From the NCBI GenBank assembly GCA_033782935.1, contig JAWQEG010000073.1, positions 1 to 64,000 on the forward strand: a DNA stretch of 64,000 bases. Direction: 5' to 3'. The notes below the pieces were generated by a model that saw nothing but the letters and a program-made list of their open reading frames with translations, was not told where the DNA came from and ran no database searches. Positions 11,946-26,317 of the stretch are shown here, in pieces. Each line of letters starts with the position of its first letter. Position 1 is the stretch's first letter. The position numbers and the translations under genes were made by a program. The DNA is from Petrolisthes cinctipes. Lineage: Eukaryota; Arthropoda; Malacostraca; Decapoda; Porcellanidae.

Positions 11946-13265
11946 GTAAGTCTTTCTGGCTTTTCTAAAGGCCTTTTTTGTCACCTTTATGGTTTCAGTT
12001 TAATTAACTTCATTTAATCCTTACTCACTTTTACTTCACAGCCTTTTCAGTTATTACAGTTTTGGGGATATATATTGGGAAATATATACCCGGTAATAAT
12101 TATATGTGATATATGTATTATACATAATTGGGTTTCATTTGCTTATTTAACAGTAGACAACAAGCATTACTACTGTCACAACCACCATGTTAGTACTTGA
12201 CCATACTGCTTTCTCTTTTTCTTCTCTCTCTCTTTTCCCCATTTTAGGCTTGTTGCTCCCTCGCGTTGGTTAGCCCGGATGAAGAGATGCCATTCATTTT
12301 CTTTTTATCCCCTTTGTTAAGTGTAACTTTTTTTTATATATACACCATATTTGAAATAACTTAATGTAGTGATTTTGTTTTACCTATCCTGGTTTATGGT
12401 AGCCAAGCTGTTTCGTTGCTTAAACATACAACAATATGCACAAGTTTCTTGCCCTTTCTCCTCTGCTTATGGCAAATTTTTATTCTTTCATAAATTACAA
12501 AATAGCCTGCTTATCTTCCTTCATTTCTTAGCTGTTTGTTTTACTGTCCATTTCTTTTGTTATATTTTTCAATTTTGCATTTGGCGGTATTCTTGAGCAT
12601 ATTCCATATTTTGGGCATTTGTCATGGCCAAATACCGTATTTTCCAAAAGGATGATTTTATATAGAGCTGAGATTGCATGCTGTCGCTTCTTGATATATA
12701 CATGCAGTTTTATTCCATGTATATATATGAAAACATCTATATATTTTTTGTTTTGTACGGTAACAAATGGCTAGATGGCAGAACTTTACTTTTTCCTACC
12801 TGCAGATATTAGGGATATTTTTGCACAAGAAATAAGCACTGCATTCTTTTAATGGTTAGCTCGTGAACAATTCTGCTGCATTTTTACTGTGATGTTTTTC
12901 ATGACCATTTTGGATAGTTTTGGATTTTTCTTTTTTCCCTTTTTTTTTTGTGTGTGTGTTGGTGTGCGCGTTTAAATGAATGTGTGTGTGTGGGTGTGTG
13001 GGTGTGTAATGACCTTGTAGTTTCCTGGTTGGGTTATCTCTGTCTTGCCCTATGCCTTGTAGCCAGTTTAGTCACCGCTCGCAGCCAGAACCAGTTAGTG
13101 CTGTATTTCCTCACCTGGCCAGAACTACTCCCAGTTGCTCATTTTCTCAAGCCTCCTTGAATTTCCTTTGGCCGAATGAAGAGAACCCGACTGTTGTCAA
13201 TATTCAATCTCAGCAGGTGGGGATGTCTCAGCCTGCCCTCCATTGTGGTGCACTGGATTGAACAT

Positions 13266-13413
13266 AGCTGGTTTTTCTGTAGTTGATGGTAAATATCCAC
13301 AGCAGATATCAATAGGTTGCATCTGATTGACTGATGCGTGACTGCCCTTCCTAATACCCTCTATATAATGTATTTGCTCAGGACATTTACCATCAGCTGT
13401 AGAAAAACAGGCT
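13266..13413. mobile_element. Palindromic MITE, 148 bp
   Basis: The left arm agctggtttttctgtagttg plus atggtaaat pairs with the right arm (atttaccatcagctgtag plus aaaaacaggct) with a few mismatches over about 29 bases. The interior has no open frame. It lies directly after a GC-richer islet. Confidence 0.75.
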
Positions 13414-16400
13414 ACACTATTAAGATTGAATTAGGTCATCATTCCCTCAGCAATCCTGCAACTCTTTAGAGAGGTGTGGGTGAAGGCTGTCGTTGCATAC
13501 ATCACAAGATAAAAAGAAAAATTTTACTGACTACTGTACTGGGTTTTCTCTCGTCCATGGAAAGCGATCAAGCATAACTTTACTGATGGAACTCTAAACT
13601 ACATCTCAACCTTCTTCACCTCACTACTGATCGATGCTTTGTCAGTATAGCTGGTTTGACTTATGGTGTGTTAAATGCTTTTGATATCTGTATGCTGCTA
13701 AATTATAATTTAAGAATAACAGAACTTGATCTATACTGACTACTGTAATGATTACATACAGTGAATTGATAATATTACAGTACCTGATATGGTATGTAAT
13801 CTGATAAGAATGAAAAAGAAAGGCTAATTAACACAGATTCCATGTTTGATTTAATTACATTATCATTTTTGGCGATCCTCATTTTTTTGGGAGTGAACAG
13901 GTTGCTTTTGTTCCGACTTTTCATTTTCAGATGGGCTCCCAAAATACTGCCCCCGGTCCTAGAGTTTCTAGTAGGGGTCTTCGCCACGATAGGATGCCCC
14001 TCCCTTATTGCAAACGTAGCAGCCTTTTGGTATATTTTACTAAATTTCTTATATAAAAGTCTGTGTTTTCAAGTCACCCTTCTCCACATCCTGTTGTGTG
14101 TGTGTATTTTTTTTCCTTTTTTCCTTTTACAGTACCTTCCTTATTTAACTATTGTAATTTCTTATTTACCCCGCCAAGTCCCAGTTTTGGCTGAAGCTGC
14201 CTGGTGTTGTGTTCATTCGTGTCTGATTAAAACCTTCCCTTGTGTTGCATCCATGCCATTGATCTGTTCAATACGTTGTTTTAAATTTCAGGTTTATTGG
14301 CATTAAGGTAGCCTTCATTATAATTGTTGTTAGTAATGTTCTTTCTACAGTATTATTATTGCAGTATCATGATTTATTATTTCCTATGTTTGTGGTTATT
14401 GTTGTAATTGTTTTGAGTGTTGCTTTTTATGCATTTACAGTAATAACAAAAATATAAACAGTTATATTGTATTGATTAAATCTTAGCTTCATTTCCATTC
14501 TAAACAGTGTCTGTCAGTAGTAATTGCACTAATCTTTATTTTATTTTTATTTTTTTCATGTTTAAGATTTTTTATGATAATTTTGCCATAAAAATTATGT
14601 ACCGTATTGTAATACTACTTTCATAACTTCCTCATTTCCTGGTATTTTCATGTTTGACATACTATAAACTATTAGGATGGCCCAAGTGGGTCGTCCTAAG
14701 CTGAAACAGCTGCCGATATATTTTCTGTAACTTTTTAGACAATTGGCTTTAGGGTATATTTCAGAAAGAGTTAATTTTGAACAAAACACCAAATCCAATG
14801 TTTGGCTAATCCCATGTGGCAACTGGTTTGATTTGAGAAAGTGTTAGTTGTGCCTGCCCAGTGTTTAAAATACAACTTTTGTATGTCCCCAGTATTGTTC
14901 GATCAGTGTGTCCTCCTTTTCAATAATGGACGTTTCAGGATATTCTGATTCTCTATCATTTTGCATGGCTGCCCTGATAACACCTCATAACTTCTCATGG
15001 TCTCTTCTCTTTCCTTGAGACTCAAACCTCAGTAAAACTGTTCCTTGGCAGCTCATTATGATGTTCCCTCTTCATATGGGCTACCATTCGCAATGTCATT
15101 TGAATCTGACGACATCAATATCACTTTGAAATAGGAGAATCATAGACTTCGTTGAAAAGTTGACTCAGGAATGTAGTTTCATTTTGATGCAGAGTTTGTT
15201 CTCATATCCTTGAATTCTTGGCCATTATTGCCAGGTCTCATGTAATAATAGTGCATTCAGAAATTTGATTGCTTCGGAGTTGCTCAAGTTTTTTTTTGTC
15301 AAATAGGTTGTCAGGAAACACTAAAGAGGAATTTTTTAAGAGAAAATTATTTTGATACATAAGGTTGATGATAATTGCAGCTTTCCTATTATAAATGTTT
15401 GTCTATATTCTTATGCAAATGCAAATCAATAAGCATGAGGGACCTGAGCTTCAGTTTGAGAGATGTGATAAAATGCTAAAAGTGTTTGTTGCTGTGTGCT
15501 CTTTAGTTGTGCATTAATTCATTCTGTGTATAACTACCCAAATCATATGGGTACATTTATGTTTTTACTTTTTATAGATATCACAGTGATGAGTGTCAAA
15601 AATCGTTTGGTAACTGAAGTTAGGTTAGAAGATATCAATATTAAATATTAGAAACCATTTTATTTGAGTAATTCTTCAGAGCATCTTTTGTACAGTATGT
15701 ATCAAAGGTAAATTACCATTTTACTCAATGAAGCCATAATTATGAACATCGCATCCAGCAACAGACCCTCCGCAACCAAAAATTCGTAAATCTTTTGCAA
15801 CTGCTGTTGTGCAAACACAAAACTGCAAATACAATCCAGTTTCACAATTGTCACAACAAAAAATGAAAAATGAGAGTAAATCACTTGGTAATATTGTATT
15901 TATTTTTAACTTATCACGTACTGTATTGTACTTATTTCTCACAGTCTCAAAGCTTGCATGAGTATTGTACTCAGTTGGTTATCTCCGTGACTTTTCACTT
16001 TAGTAATATTATCAAATTAGAATTAGTTCCTTGCAAGCAAATTGTTGAAAATCAAGGGAGTTAAAAATAATCACTAGTCAGTCATCCACTACAGTTTATC
16101 ATTATTTACTCTATTCTGGTTAATAATAGTTGATAAATATAAAGTTTGGAAAATTTCTGTAGTCCTGAATGGGATATATACTGTACAGTACTGTATTTGC
16201 ATTTGTGGAAGTATTTCCCCAACCCCAAAATAGTGTAAAATTTGTCACAAATGCAGATCCGTAAAAGTAATCATGGAAGTGACTGCAGAAGTGCCCAGGA
16301 CTGGTCACAGTCAGCCATGAATTACATTGCACGTATCTAGGAATCTCTTCCTTCTCTCAATATTAGGATCCATTAAGTAGATATGGTGTCCATAAAGTGA

Positions 16401-19400
16401 AGGCTACTGCAAACTGTGCCAAGAAGTAGACCATACTGACTCACAATAAAGAATCTGCTCTGTGACTCAGAGCATGAATAGCCTCCAGGTTCTGCAAAAA
16501 ATCCTTACTCCATAATAGTATAACTTACTGAACAAGTCTTATACGATCACTGAAAAAAATTTGGAACCACCTCTACCATGAAAGAGATTTTAAGACCAGC
16601 ATGGTAGGGTTGGTACTCTTACTCAGTCTGGAACCATGATTGAAGATCTGACTGATTAACAATATACTGTATACCGGTACCTAAAGACACGTGCCTTGAT
16701 GTGTCAATCAGCCTTCTGGTTCTCATCACAAGGGAACGTAAACGCCACAGTTTGGTCTGTATGATGCCAGACCAAGTATATAAAACATACAATATTAAAG
16801 TTTTAGTTTCTGGAACAAATCTTATTATGTTTATGTAGGAATACGGGCGTAATTATTAAAATGGTGTAAGATAAGATCACAATTTCTTTATCTTCATTTT
16901 GAAAAACTGGCTCTCCTATTCTCACTCACGTATCACTGTTTGGAATGCAACATTAATGGAAAAGTTTTTTTCCCTAATACATCTTGCTGGCCTTCAGAAT
17001 GGGTGCCACTCCTCAACAATGCCACCTCCGCCAACCTTTAGGTCTCATGAGATGAGTGGTGGAGGCTTTTCCCCCCTCTTATCCTCCTTCCCACCACAAC
17101 CTCTGATGTTAGAGAGTCAGTCTTTCCGTCCTTCTCCTTATTGCTCCTTTTTCTCTTATATACATCGTCATATTTAGTTAACCAAGAACTCTAATCAGTA
17201 CATTCTTATTATCTTTTTTGGCTTCTCGTGTGACTATTATATATTTTTCATTTGGGAGGGATTCCCTTTGGGTTAAACATTTGATATATGAGATTGAAAC
17301 TTAAATATTCTGGTGTGTAAAATTAAGCTCAATAATAAATGTACAATAGCAAATATTGTCTTGGTGAAACTTGAAAAATATGTCTTTTTAGGTGGCTGGG
17401 GCGCAAGGTAGCCATGAGTAATTGTGGGCTGTAGGGGTTAATTGGCTTATATAAAATAGCAATGGTTGACCAAAGCTACAGAGAAATGGATATTATTAAG
17501 GCAACAAACATTAAGATGAAAGTTGAAATAATTTTGATTATAGCTAAGTAGGTGCAGTGACTGATGTATGAATGAAGATTTCATCTTGATATTCGGTATG
17601 AATTCTTTGACAGAATTTATGTTATTAAGATAAGTTTCCTTACATTCAGTTTAACAGTGCAACCTTTGGTGTTTGTATGATATCATGCCATGCTTAAATT
17701 ATTCCCATTCTGCTACAAAGACCCACCTTTCCACTATCATACAGCTTTTGGTACTCATAAATACAATCTACTTTCTTTCACCTCATTACTACCATTTTGG
17801 CTGATGTACTTCTGTCACTGTTGTGCAAGGCTGCTCCTATACAGCTGTTTACCCCACCTGTCATGGTTTCTTGCTTGCTGTAACAGGCAACAGAAAGAAA
17901 TTATATTTTCAGCCTGGCCCCTGGGTTCATGTTGATAACGAAATATAGTATACCCTTTTTTTTCTGTCTCTGCCTCTCCTAACTCTTCTCTCAATGAGCA
18001 GATAATTCTCCACAGGTCAGATGGGAGCATGGAAAATCTAAGTCATAGTAGACGTAAAAGATACAAAGTTTTCGAGTACCTGTCCCCAAAGCTAAGGTGA
18101 GTTGGAGTAGGTTCAGGAGGCAGGACTCGGAAGTGAGAATAGCCTGGCTGGTCACGCTCACAAGATGGGAATTTTGTGTGTAGTGAGAGTAGAGAGTCCT
18201 CTTTTTATATTGTTTAGTAGCTGAGAAGTTTTGTATTTTTACAGAGTTCAATGCAGTTTTAGCAATGCCAAATACAGTGCCTGTTTCCTGTTTTAAGTCT
18301 TGTAGATAAAGAGAACTCTTACAAATATAAATTTCTGTTCCCTATTAATACTGTAATTTTAAGGAAGGATTTTTGTTGTTTTTTTAAGAATATTTGTAAC
18401 AAGTAAATGAACTTTGAAGTTTTGTTATAGATTTTGCAAGTAAATGTTTAATAGTATAGAACAAAATATACAACCATAGCGGTCCAGCCTGGTGTTTCCC
18501 TTGCCCGAGTGCTGCCAGGAAGTTGCATTATTGCCTCAGCTGCCCGACCGTAACCCACCGCGTAGCTGCCCTTGTCACCCGTCACATGGCTTGCTGGCAT
18601 ACTGGCGCGAAACCTGGCCTCCCTCCTTCCATCTTTATTTCATATCTACTCACAGTATTTTTATCACTGAAACAGGACCAGGTACACATGCAGGTGTTTG
18701 CCTAACACAGTATCTCTAGTGAAACCCTTGATAAGATTAGTGTACCAGGTGAAGCATTAATCAGTTTTTTGTATACAGTAATTGGATATTATCCTTCCTC
18801 CAATATTTTTAGCTATTGTTGCCCATCATTTTAACTTTTAAAATTCATATAATTTTCTGTGTTGTTTAAAGATACATCACTGCAGAGTTAATCCTTAAAC
18901 CTACTGTAAATATGCACTGTTCAATCATTCAGAGCCTCAATCATCTTGCTGTGAAGTACAGTATAACTTACTTATTTTACTCTGACTAATGTTAAATGAA
19001 TTTACTAATCACATGCAGCCAAATAGTTAACTCACTGTGCCACCACATTTACAACTGAGAACAGTATGGGAAAGCTCTGAAACATGTAATAGTGCTTATT
19101 CTACTTGAAGTTTGAGTCTCAGCTCTGTCAGGGGTAATTTTTCAAACTCCCATTTGTCTGGGTAGATCCCATGATATGCAGTAAATAATAGAGTTGATTA
19201 TAAGTAAATAGACAAAGGGGAAGTGCCCATCTTAGTTGTACAGTAGTTACTGTTGTTTGAAAACTTTACTTAAAAAAAAACTTACACTGTATTTTGGTTG
19301 TTATGTTTGGTTACACTCACAATATTTTACAACATTTGATTTTCATGTAATTTGATAGTTCAGTATGAAAACAAAGTTTAGAATACATTACAGTCCCCTG

Positions 19401-22400
19401 TTATGTTAGTGCTCACTCATCCTTTATGTTTAATATATTTTTATTTATTATTATTATATAAAATATTAGGTATTGATACGTTATTAGCATTCCATTTCAA
19501 CAATTGCCAGATGTTTCGACCAGTGCATCAGCCCCTTTCCCTCCATGTCAGTAGAGTCGTCGCAGAATATTTTTAAGTCGCCACCAAGTCTTTTCTCAAG
19601 TTTGCTTTTCCTTTATTATGTGTGTTTTCTAGTTCTTGACTGGAAATTAAATTGCCTCAGCATCCATACATGTTCCTGGTTCGTTGCTTCTGGGATTATT
19701 TCTTTTATGTGTCAGTGTGAATTTTGTAGATGGGTAGCAGCCTTGCGAGGTGAAGACTGTGTACCTTTGTCCCACCCTTCCGTATTATTGTTATTTTTAA
19801 TGTTTCTGTTAATTTCTTTTTACCATTATCTTTTTACTATTACCATAAATATATCTCGCTGTGAATTTTGTCAATGATGGAGTTTTTTCTGTGTGTGTGG
19901 AATTACTTTCCATAGCAGGCTTTGGAATGAGCTTAATTGAGTGCATGGTATTTTGATAAATTGGTTTATTTAATTTAGTTGTGAAGTGTCATATGTATTT
20001 AAAATGTTGTCCTAATGCTTCATTGTGGGGTAAGAGTTTGATTTAAAAAAAATCATTATGAAAAATGATGTACATGTAATGGAAAGCACAGTAATATCTG
20101 CAATCAAGATGATTTTTTTTATACTGTACATGCACTCAGTTGTAACAGTTGTATCAGGTTAAGCAAGTGATGATGCCTTTCACATTATTATTTGTCATAG
20201 CAAAACTTATATTCTTTCATATCATCTGGCTGTGAATATTCTGTAGGTAGTATTGCACTATCATTTCTTCATTATATTAATACCGTACAGTATTACTGTT
20301 TATATTAAAGATTGAGGCTGTAGTTTGGTTTCTGCTGAACACATGGTTTGTGGTTCCATTACTAAAGCTACATACATCTCATTAGTCCTCCTTACAGAAA
20401 ACCCAGCCATGAAAACATTATCACCTATGTTTATTCTTTGAGATAGTGCAAAGCAACACTGCTTATACTGTAGGAAACTCAACCTTGGAACCCTTTTCCT
20501 TAGGATAATAAAAAAGAATTAACTCAACCATTCTATGGGTATATTTGAAGGTACTGTAGTACAAAGTTGTTGTACTCAAATATAACTAAACATTGTGTCA
20601 AATTACCAGAAAAACTCAGTACCTTATAAGGATTGGTGGTGTCCTTACAAGACCACAAAAGTTATGCTTTATAAGGGAAAATGCACTTTGGGCAATTCCA
20701 AAAAGGAGATTCATAAGATAATTGAACTACGATATATAACTATTTTGCTTTAATTTTGTTAATATTAACAAAATCCATGACAGGATTCAAAGAGAGAGAG
20801 AAGGAAAAAGAGCAGTTTCACAATTCAGGTATAGAGGAGCACCTACTGTACAAGTAATTCAGCATGTGATAATGCACCCTTCAAAAAATCGAAACATTGC
20901 TTTGGTCATTTATTATCCCACAGTTCATCTCATCTTTGTGTGGTTAAGCCTAACCAATGGATTTCCTAATCAACTTGGGTTGGAGCCTTCCACTGTTGTT
21001 TTCCTGATTACATTGATTGAGTGTCTGATTCCTGTGTCTTTTTCTTTATATTGAGGCACTCTCACATGTGCACATTTTGCTGCATCATCCACCATTGACA
21101 TATTGGAATATGCCCCAAAATAGGAGTACAGTAATGTTCTGTACTGTATATCCAATATACGGTGTCACAAAAATCAGCATCTGAAACTATTTTAATATTT
21201 TATTTGTAAATGGGAATTGAAATCTCCATTTCAGAAGAATTCAATGTTCTTTGGCTTTCTCCTCAATTAATTGATCCACCTGGTGGACACGCCTTCCTGT
21301 TTTCTATTTTCAGTGGCTTAGAACAGCTATTTTGCATCAGATTATACTGTTACTTCACCTTGTCAGGGATTGATGGGACCACGTACTTCAAATTCTCTCT
21401 CAGAAAAGTATCATTGTAGTCAAATTAAGAACCAGAAGAGCTTGAAGCGACACAGAATCTTTATTGTTTGTTTTAAGGAAAAGGTAAGCTGCAAGAAGTC
21501 ATGATGATTTGACCATGATGATAATACATGTCACATTGAATTTTTGTGACATTTGTTGCAGAGAGATAGCAGGGGATGAAAGAAAAGTTGTGCACATGTG
21601 ACAGCATCTTCATTCTTCATCAATACTGTATAATGTATTAACAATCTTATTTTCCTTTATGACCTTGCCCATCTGTTTTCGGTCTTTTATCATGTAACTG
21701 TTTTATTTATAAAATTAATCTTTTAGATATCTTTTGTTGACCTTCTCCATGCTTAGTAACAGTAAGAGTATGATACTAATTGGCCACTAATCTAAGTGTT
21801 TACTCTGTTATATTTTCTCTGACACTCCTCCTAATGTAGGCCTATACAGTAATATTTGCTGTCTTCGCTGTTTCCACACTTCCAGTCTGTGAATTTCCCC
21901 TGAATCTCAAGCAACCTTCTGACTTTTTCAGTCCCTTAAGCGCTGCTAACAACGAGCCATAACATACTGTACATTCTTTTATCAGGCTGACTCATAGTAA
22001 TGGACAGTTGCCTCCAAAATGTGTACGTCCCATCCTCTCATCCCTTAACTCTGAATATGGAGACCTCAAATCAATGGACAATGGCCAACATATATGTAGG
22101 AAAGTAAAACTGATCTTCAAATTTACACTGTGATGTATTCAGGAGCAGGAATAGAAGTTTGGGACACAACTGGACTTTTGGTTTTAGGTAGCCCCTCATG
22201 AGCCGTCTTGAAAATATCATAGGCTTATTAGTTAAAACATTATTATAGTAATCTAGAAAAAGTTCCATGTCGCCTAATGACAATGCATGCATTTTCAATC
22301 CACATGTTCTGAAACAGTATTACTGATTCCTTTACTTTACTTTTGTTCCATCCTTAAATTATAGCTTTGGACTACCTTTAGTGCAGTACTGTATCTCATA

Positions 22401-23984
22401 TGTCAGCAAGATATTTGTAAGCAACCTTAATGGTGAAATATATTTTTTTAATTTGTGTTCAATGGAACTAGAAAATTGTGTTGTGGTAAGAGGGCTTTAG
22501 CCTGTTGCCTGTTCTTATTTTCATATTTCTGTCAGAACACCTTCCCTGCATACCATAGTTTATTTGGGGTGCTTTCCTGTCATCTATCATAGATAGGTGA
22601 AGCTTTTGTTGTATCTCAGGCTGATAGGATAATTTTGGGTTTGTCCTAACCGTTGCCTGGCTCTTTCTAGTTGATCGAGGCTCTTTTGTCACATCCATTA
22701 GTAATTATACAGTAGAGGAGGTTGGTATACATTATGCTTTGCTCCCCCCCCCCCATCACCCTCCTCTAGCAAAAACTAAAGTACATGTACAGCATTGCTT
22801 ATTTTGAACTCTTCAATTGCAATCTTGTAGTCATCATCACCCTTGGCAACTTTTATCCTATTCTCAGTTCAACGTCTGATGTGTTTCCCTCATTCTAGTT
22901 CACAATATTTTCATCCTGTGTTATCCTGCTTACTCTTGCTCACCTTGACTACCTTATTAGAGTAATTGCAAATGGTTTTTTCAAGATAGTTGCAGGGATT
23001 TCCTCTATTTTTTGTGTTCCAATATATAAAAAAATTCAAGTAATGTTGAGGTTTCTTGTATGCCCATTTGTCCTTGACATTTTCCATGATTTTAAGAAGT
23101 TTAGGCACGCTAATATAATGGCTAACAGTTTTCTGCCTCTATATATTATTTTTTCCTCAAATCCTCTTCAGTAAAGTCATTCCATTTCCTGTTCTATCTC
23201 TTGTGTACACATCCATTTTAACTACTTGTTATTTTTTTTTTGTGGAATGAAGTCTGTTCATATATTGTAGGTTCCTCTTGTTAACTTCAGTGTGTGTGTA
23301 CTTGAACTTTGTATAGTGTCAATTTTCTTCAATGTTTTTTTTTTCTTGGATCCATATACACATGCTATTTATTCTGTTTATAAAATTTTCTCCATTTTGT
23401 CACATGCAATAGCCTATAGGACATTCATATGTCTCATAGAATGGTACAGGTATTCATTTCTCCAATGAAAAATGAACCTATATTAGTTCTTAACCTCAAT
23501 TTATTCATGCTATTCATAGTACCATTGCTCATCAATTCTCCCAGGCATCCTCAAGAAAATGGGCAACTGAAACTGAAAACGTTTTTATGCTGCCATATAA
23601 TTATACTGTACAGGTATAATATTTCAATGCCTCTTTTTTTTTTTTTTTTTTTTTTTTTTCCTTTATGAACAGTACAGTATTGCTGTATAATGGTGAAAAT
23701 TTAGCCCAATCATGGGAGGTGCTTTTGGCTGAGTTGTCAGACTATTATTATTATGAACATGGCATTTTGGCTCACTCCCCAAAACCAATATTACGGAATG
23801 CAATATTGTGAGTACTGTATGTGATATTGTACTGACTCTTATATTGTGAGTTAATGATGCTTTATTGAATTTTATGCCACACTGTTCTATTTATATTTTT
23901 TGCTGAGAAGGTGGAGGGTTGTTTTGGCCAGTTGACCTCTGCTCTCCAAGGCCACTGCCCAGACTATATCAGGGCATACAACAA

Positions 23985-24507
23985 ATTACAGTGTTATTGT
24001 TGTTGAAGTTCCTCAAGCTGTCTGACCGAGCAGCCCCGACAGATTACAGTGTGATGTCAGACATAGAGGAATGCAGGCCCACTGGGCTGAGTATATTAAG
24101 CAGTTATAGTATATAGAGTGGGTCCTATGGCTGATTTACAGCTCCAGGTTGCTCACCTGTTAGCCAGTCTATGAAACCCTATCTTCAACAGCTAATATGA
24201 AGAGGGATGTGACAAAGTTGAGGAGTGGGAATAGCAGCTGGTGTCTGTAGTATTACTTGGGAACTGCTGCAAGAGGGGCATGAGGTCATGATCCAATGGG
24301 AGGATGCAGTTCTGTTAAAATTGACTTGCTGAATATCCCTGAGTACTTGAGGAAGGTCATGCCTGGATTGGATTTTCTCGTGGTGTCATCAAGGAGTGTA
24401 TGGTGTACTGTTGGTATGTGTGGCTGTGTGCTGTACAGTCTTCCAGGTTTAATAGTGTGAGGTGCCGTGCAGCATCCTAGACAGGCATATTTATTGGCTT
24501 CATCCAT
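23985..24507 (-). pseudogene. Degenerate LINE 3' end (jockey-like), copy 1
   Basis: The minus strand reads a CLGC then APHTI then a Pro/Thr/Leu run and TFLKYSGIF. This resembles the C-x2-C, H, C zinc-knuckle-like end of jockey-clade reverse-transcriptase proteins, where a C-x2-C, PHT and LWD-P-FL motif is typical. The 3' side on that strand ends in gcttgaggaacttcaacaac plus aacaa, an AAC-rich tail. A related copy lies at 52825-53054. The family assignment is an inference from short motifs. Confidence 0.4.
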
Positions 24508-25909
24508 CTTTCACTCTTGTTACACTGTCTATCCACAATTTGTATTAATCATCTTCCGAAAACCAAGCATGTTGAATGTTTAGGAGCCATGATGATTGCT
24601 GTACACTAGGTTTGAGATGAATTACACAAATTAACAAGTTTAAAAGTATGGTAGGTTAATATTTAGTTACTACAGTACTATATAACAGTCACAGTAATTA
24701 AAGGCAATTCAGAGTGAGTAAACACATTTGGGTAACAGATTCAATTTGTTGAAAGAGAGAGTTTGGGATAGGATGAGGACACTTGGAAAGTAGAAGAGAG
24801 GGGTGCACAACATGGCTGAGTGACTCACAAACACATCTTTGACTCTTTGTGTATCTGCGCCACAGGACACATCATAGACCACGTTGCTGTTTTCCCGCTC
24901 CGCCTGCTTGGCTGGGTAAAACCCTCCTCATTTCATATACCTTCAAAGTGTTTCACATTTTAGTGAATATAGTACTTAGTACTGGTTGCAAAATCTGTAA
25001 TGTTGAATGATTTAATTTTTTGGCAGATTGATGCTCATAATAGATCAACCTGCATAATACATGAAAACTATGTTTAATAAGAGTTTACTTGTTTATTTGT
25101 TTAAATTAATGGGAATCTTTTGATGTGCTTTAAAGTTTGGTGAAATACAGATCACAATTATATAGACTAAGTTTAAAAGAACTTATTATCTTAATGTGTC
25201 CTCTGAAAGACAAAATAAGATACAACTGAATGACAATATGATTATCAAGCAATATGGTACTGTACATCCAATGTTGCCCTTTACAGGCAAATCTCAATTT
25301 TCACAGGTTTCACCTAAATGGATATCCTTACTGTATTGCATCTTTCTCCTAATATAATTACTCTCTCAGGAATACTGTATTGATGAATACATAGGGTATC
25401 TAATGTGTGCGTGTGTGTGCATGTAGTTCACAAGAGTTGAGGTAAGCTTGTGTTGTATTGTCTCTTCGTCTACTTTCATCTAACTTTTGCTAGTTTATAG
25501 GATTGTTTTTGCTCTGACCACCACCTCTTGCAGCCTATTCAGTTGTCCAATGCATCTATAAGGGAAGCTGAACTTTATATCTTTCTTGCAGATAGAAATT
25601 AAACTTTACTGTATAGCTATGACCTGTACTTGTACTGTATGTACCTGTATCCCTGATTATTCTATCCTCCTTATCCTTAGTTGCCTTTCCTCGACCCTCT
25701 AAAAAGATTTCTGCTTTACCTCCTCAGTCAACTTTCCATTCTCCTCATCAGCCCTAGTTCATAGGTACCTTAACATGTCTTGTGTTTTATCCGTTTATGT
25801 TTCAAATCAGTAGGATTTAGTTTCCAACTCCCATTAACTACGGCTTCTGTTATCGACCTAGACTTGAACTCTACTGTTAATGGTCTCGTCACTCCCTCCT
25901 GATCTCGTA

Positions 25910-26118
25910 GGGGGGTGGGTATTGCCTGTATTGATGTAGGCAATACTTAAAGGGTTTTGGCACCCCTTCGGCCCCAGCCACTCTCTTTTAGTTCTTCAAC
26001 TGTCCCTCTTTTCTTTCTATTTCCTTCCTGCTTGCTGACTCGCCTCTCTATCACCTTCTTCTGGCGCTATATGACCTCGCTGTTGCAGCGCCTAATATCA
26101 GTCAATCAATCAATCTCC
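25910..26118 (+). repeat. Dispersed repeat, copy 2, with (TCAA)n tail
   Basis: Matches 5828-5935 over its first part and continues through a GC-richer stretch (cgctgttgcagcgcctaat) to a short tcaatcaatcaatc tail at 26102-26116. A simple-sequence 3' tail is typical of SINEs and some LINEs; no tRNA-like A/B boxes were recognised. Confidence 0.55.
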
Positions 26119-26277
26119 CTTCTGATATCTGCCAAATTTTCTCACCTCCTCTAGTTCCTAAATTCATCCAGAGCCTTAATTTAAGCATTCCAGAATCTAT
26201 TAAAGTATCTTCTCATCACTTTCCTCCCTTGCCTTCATGTCAGCCATATGCTTTTCCACATTCCACATTACCAGCAT

Positions 26278-26280
<3 letters not shown>

Positions 26281-26315
<35 letters not shown>
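26281..26315. repeat. (GT)n microsatellite
   Basis: About 17 uninterrupted GT units within the 29-kb intron. Confidence 0.9.

Positions 26316-26317
<2 letters not shown>

Noticed and set aside
13063..13216. Exon-like GC-richer stretch (SQFSHRSQPEPVSAVFPHL frame) with tag acceptor and cag/gtgggg donor
   Set aside because: Length 154 breaks the frame into exon 5 and leads to a stop; weak acceptor tract.
13842..14306. 154-codon + strand open frame rich in Leu/Phe/Ile
   Set aside because: T-rich intron sequence readily gives hydrophobic frames; no splice-phase fit to CAPS, no recognisable domain.
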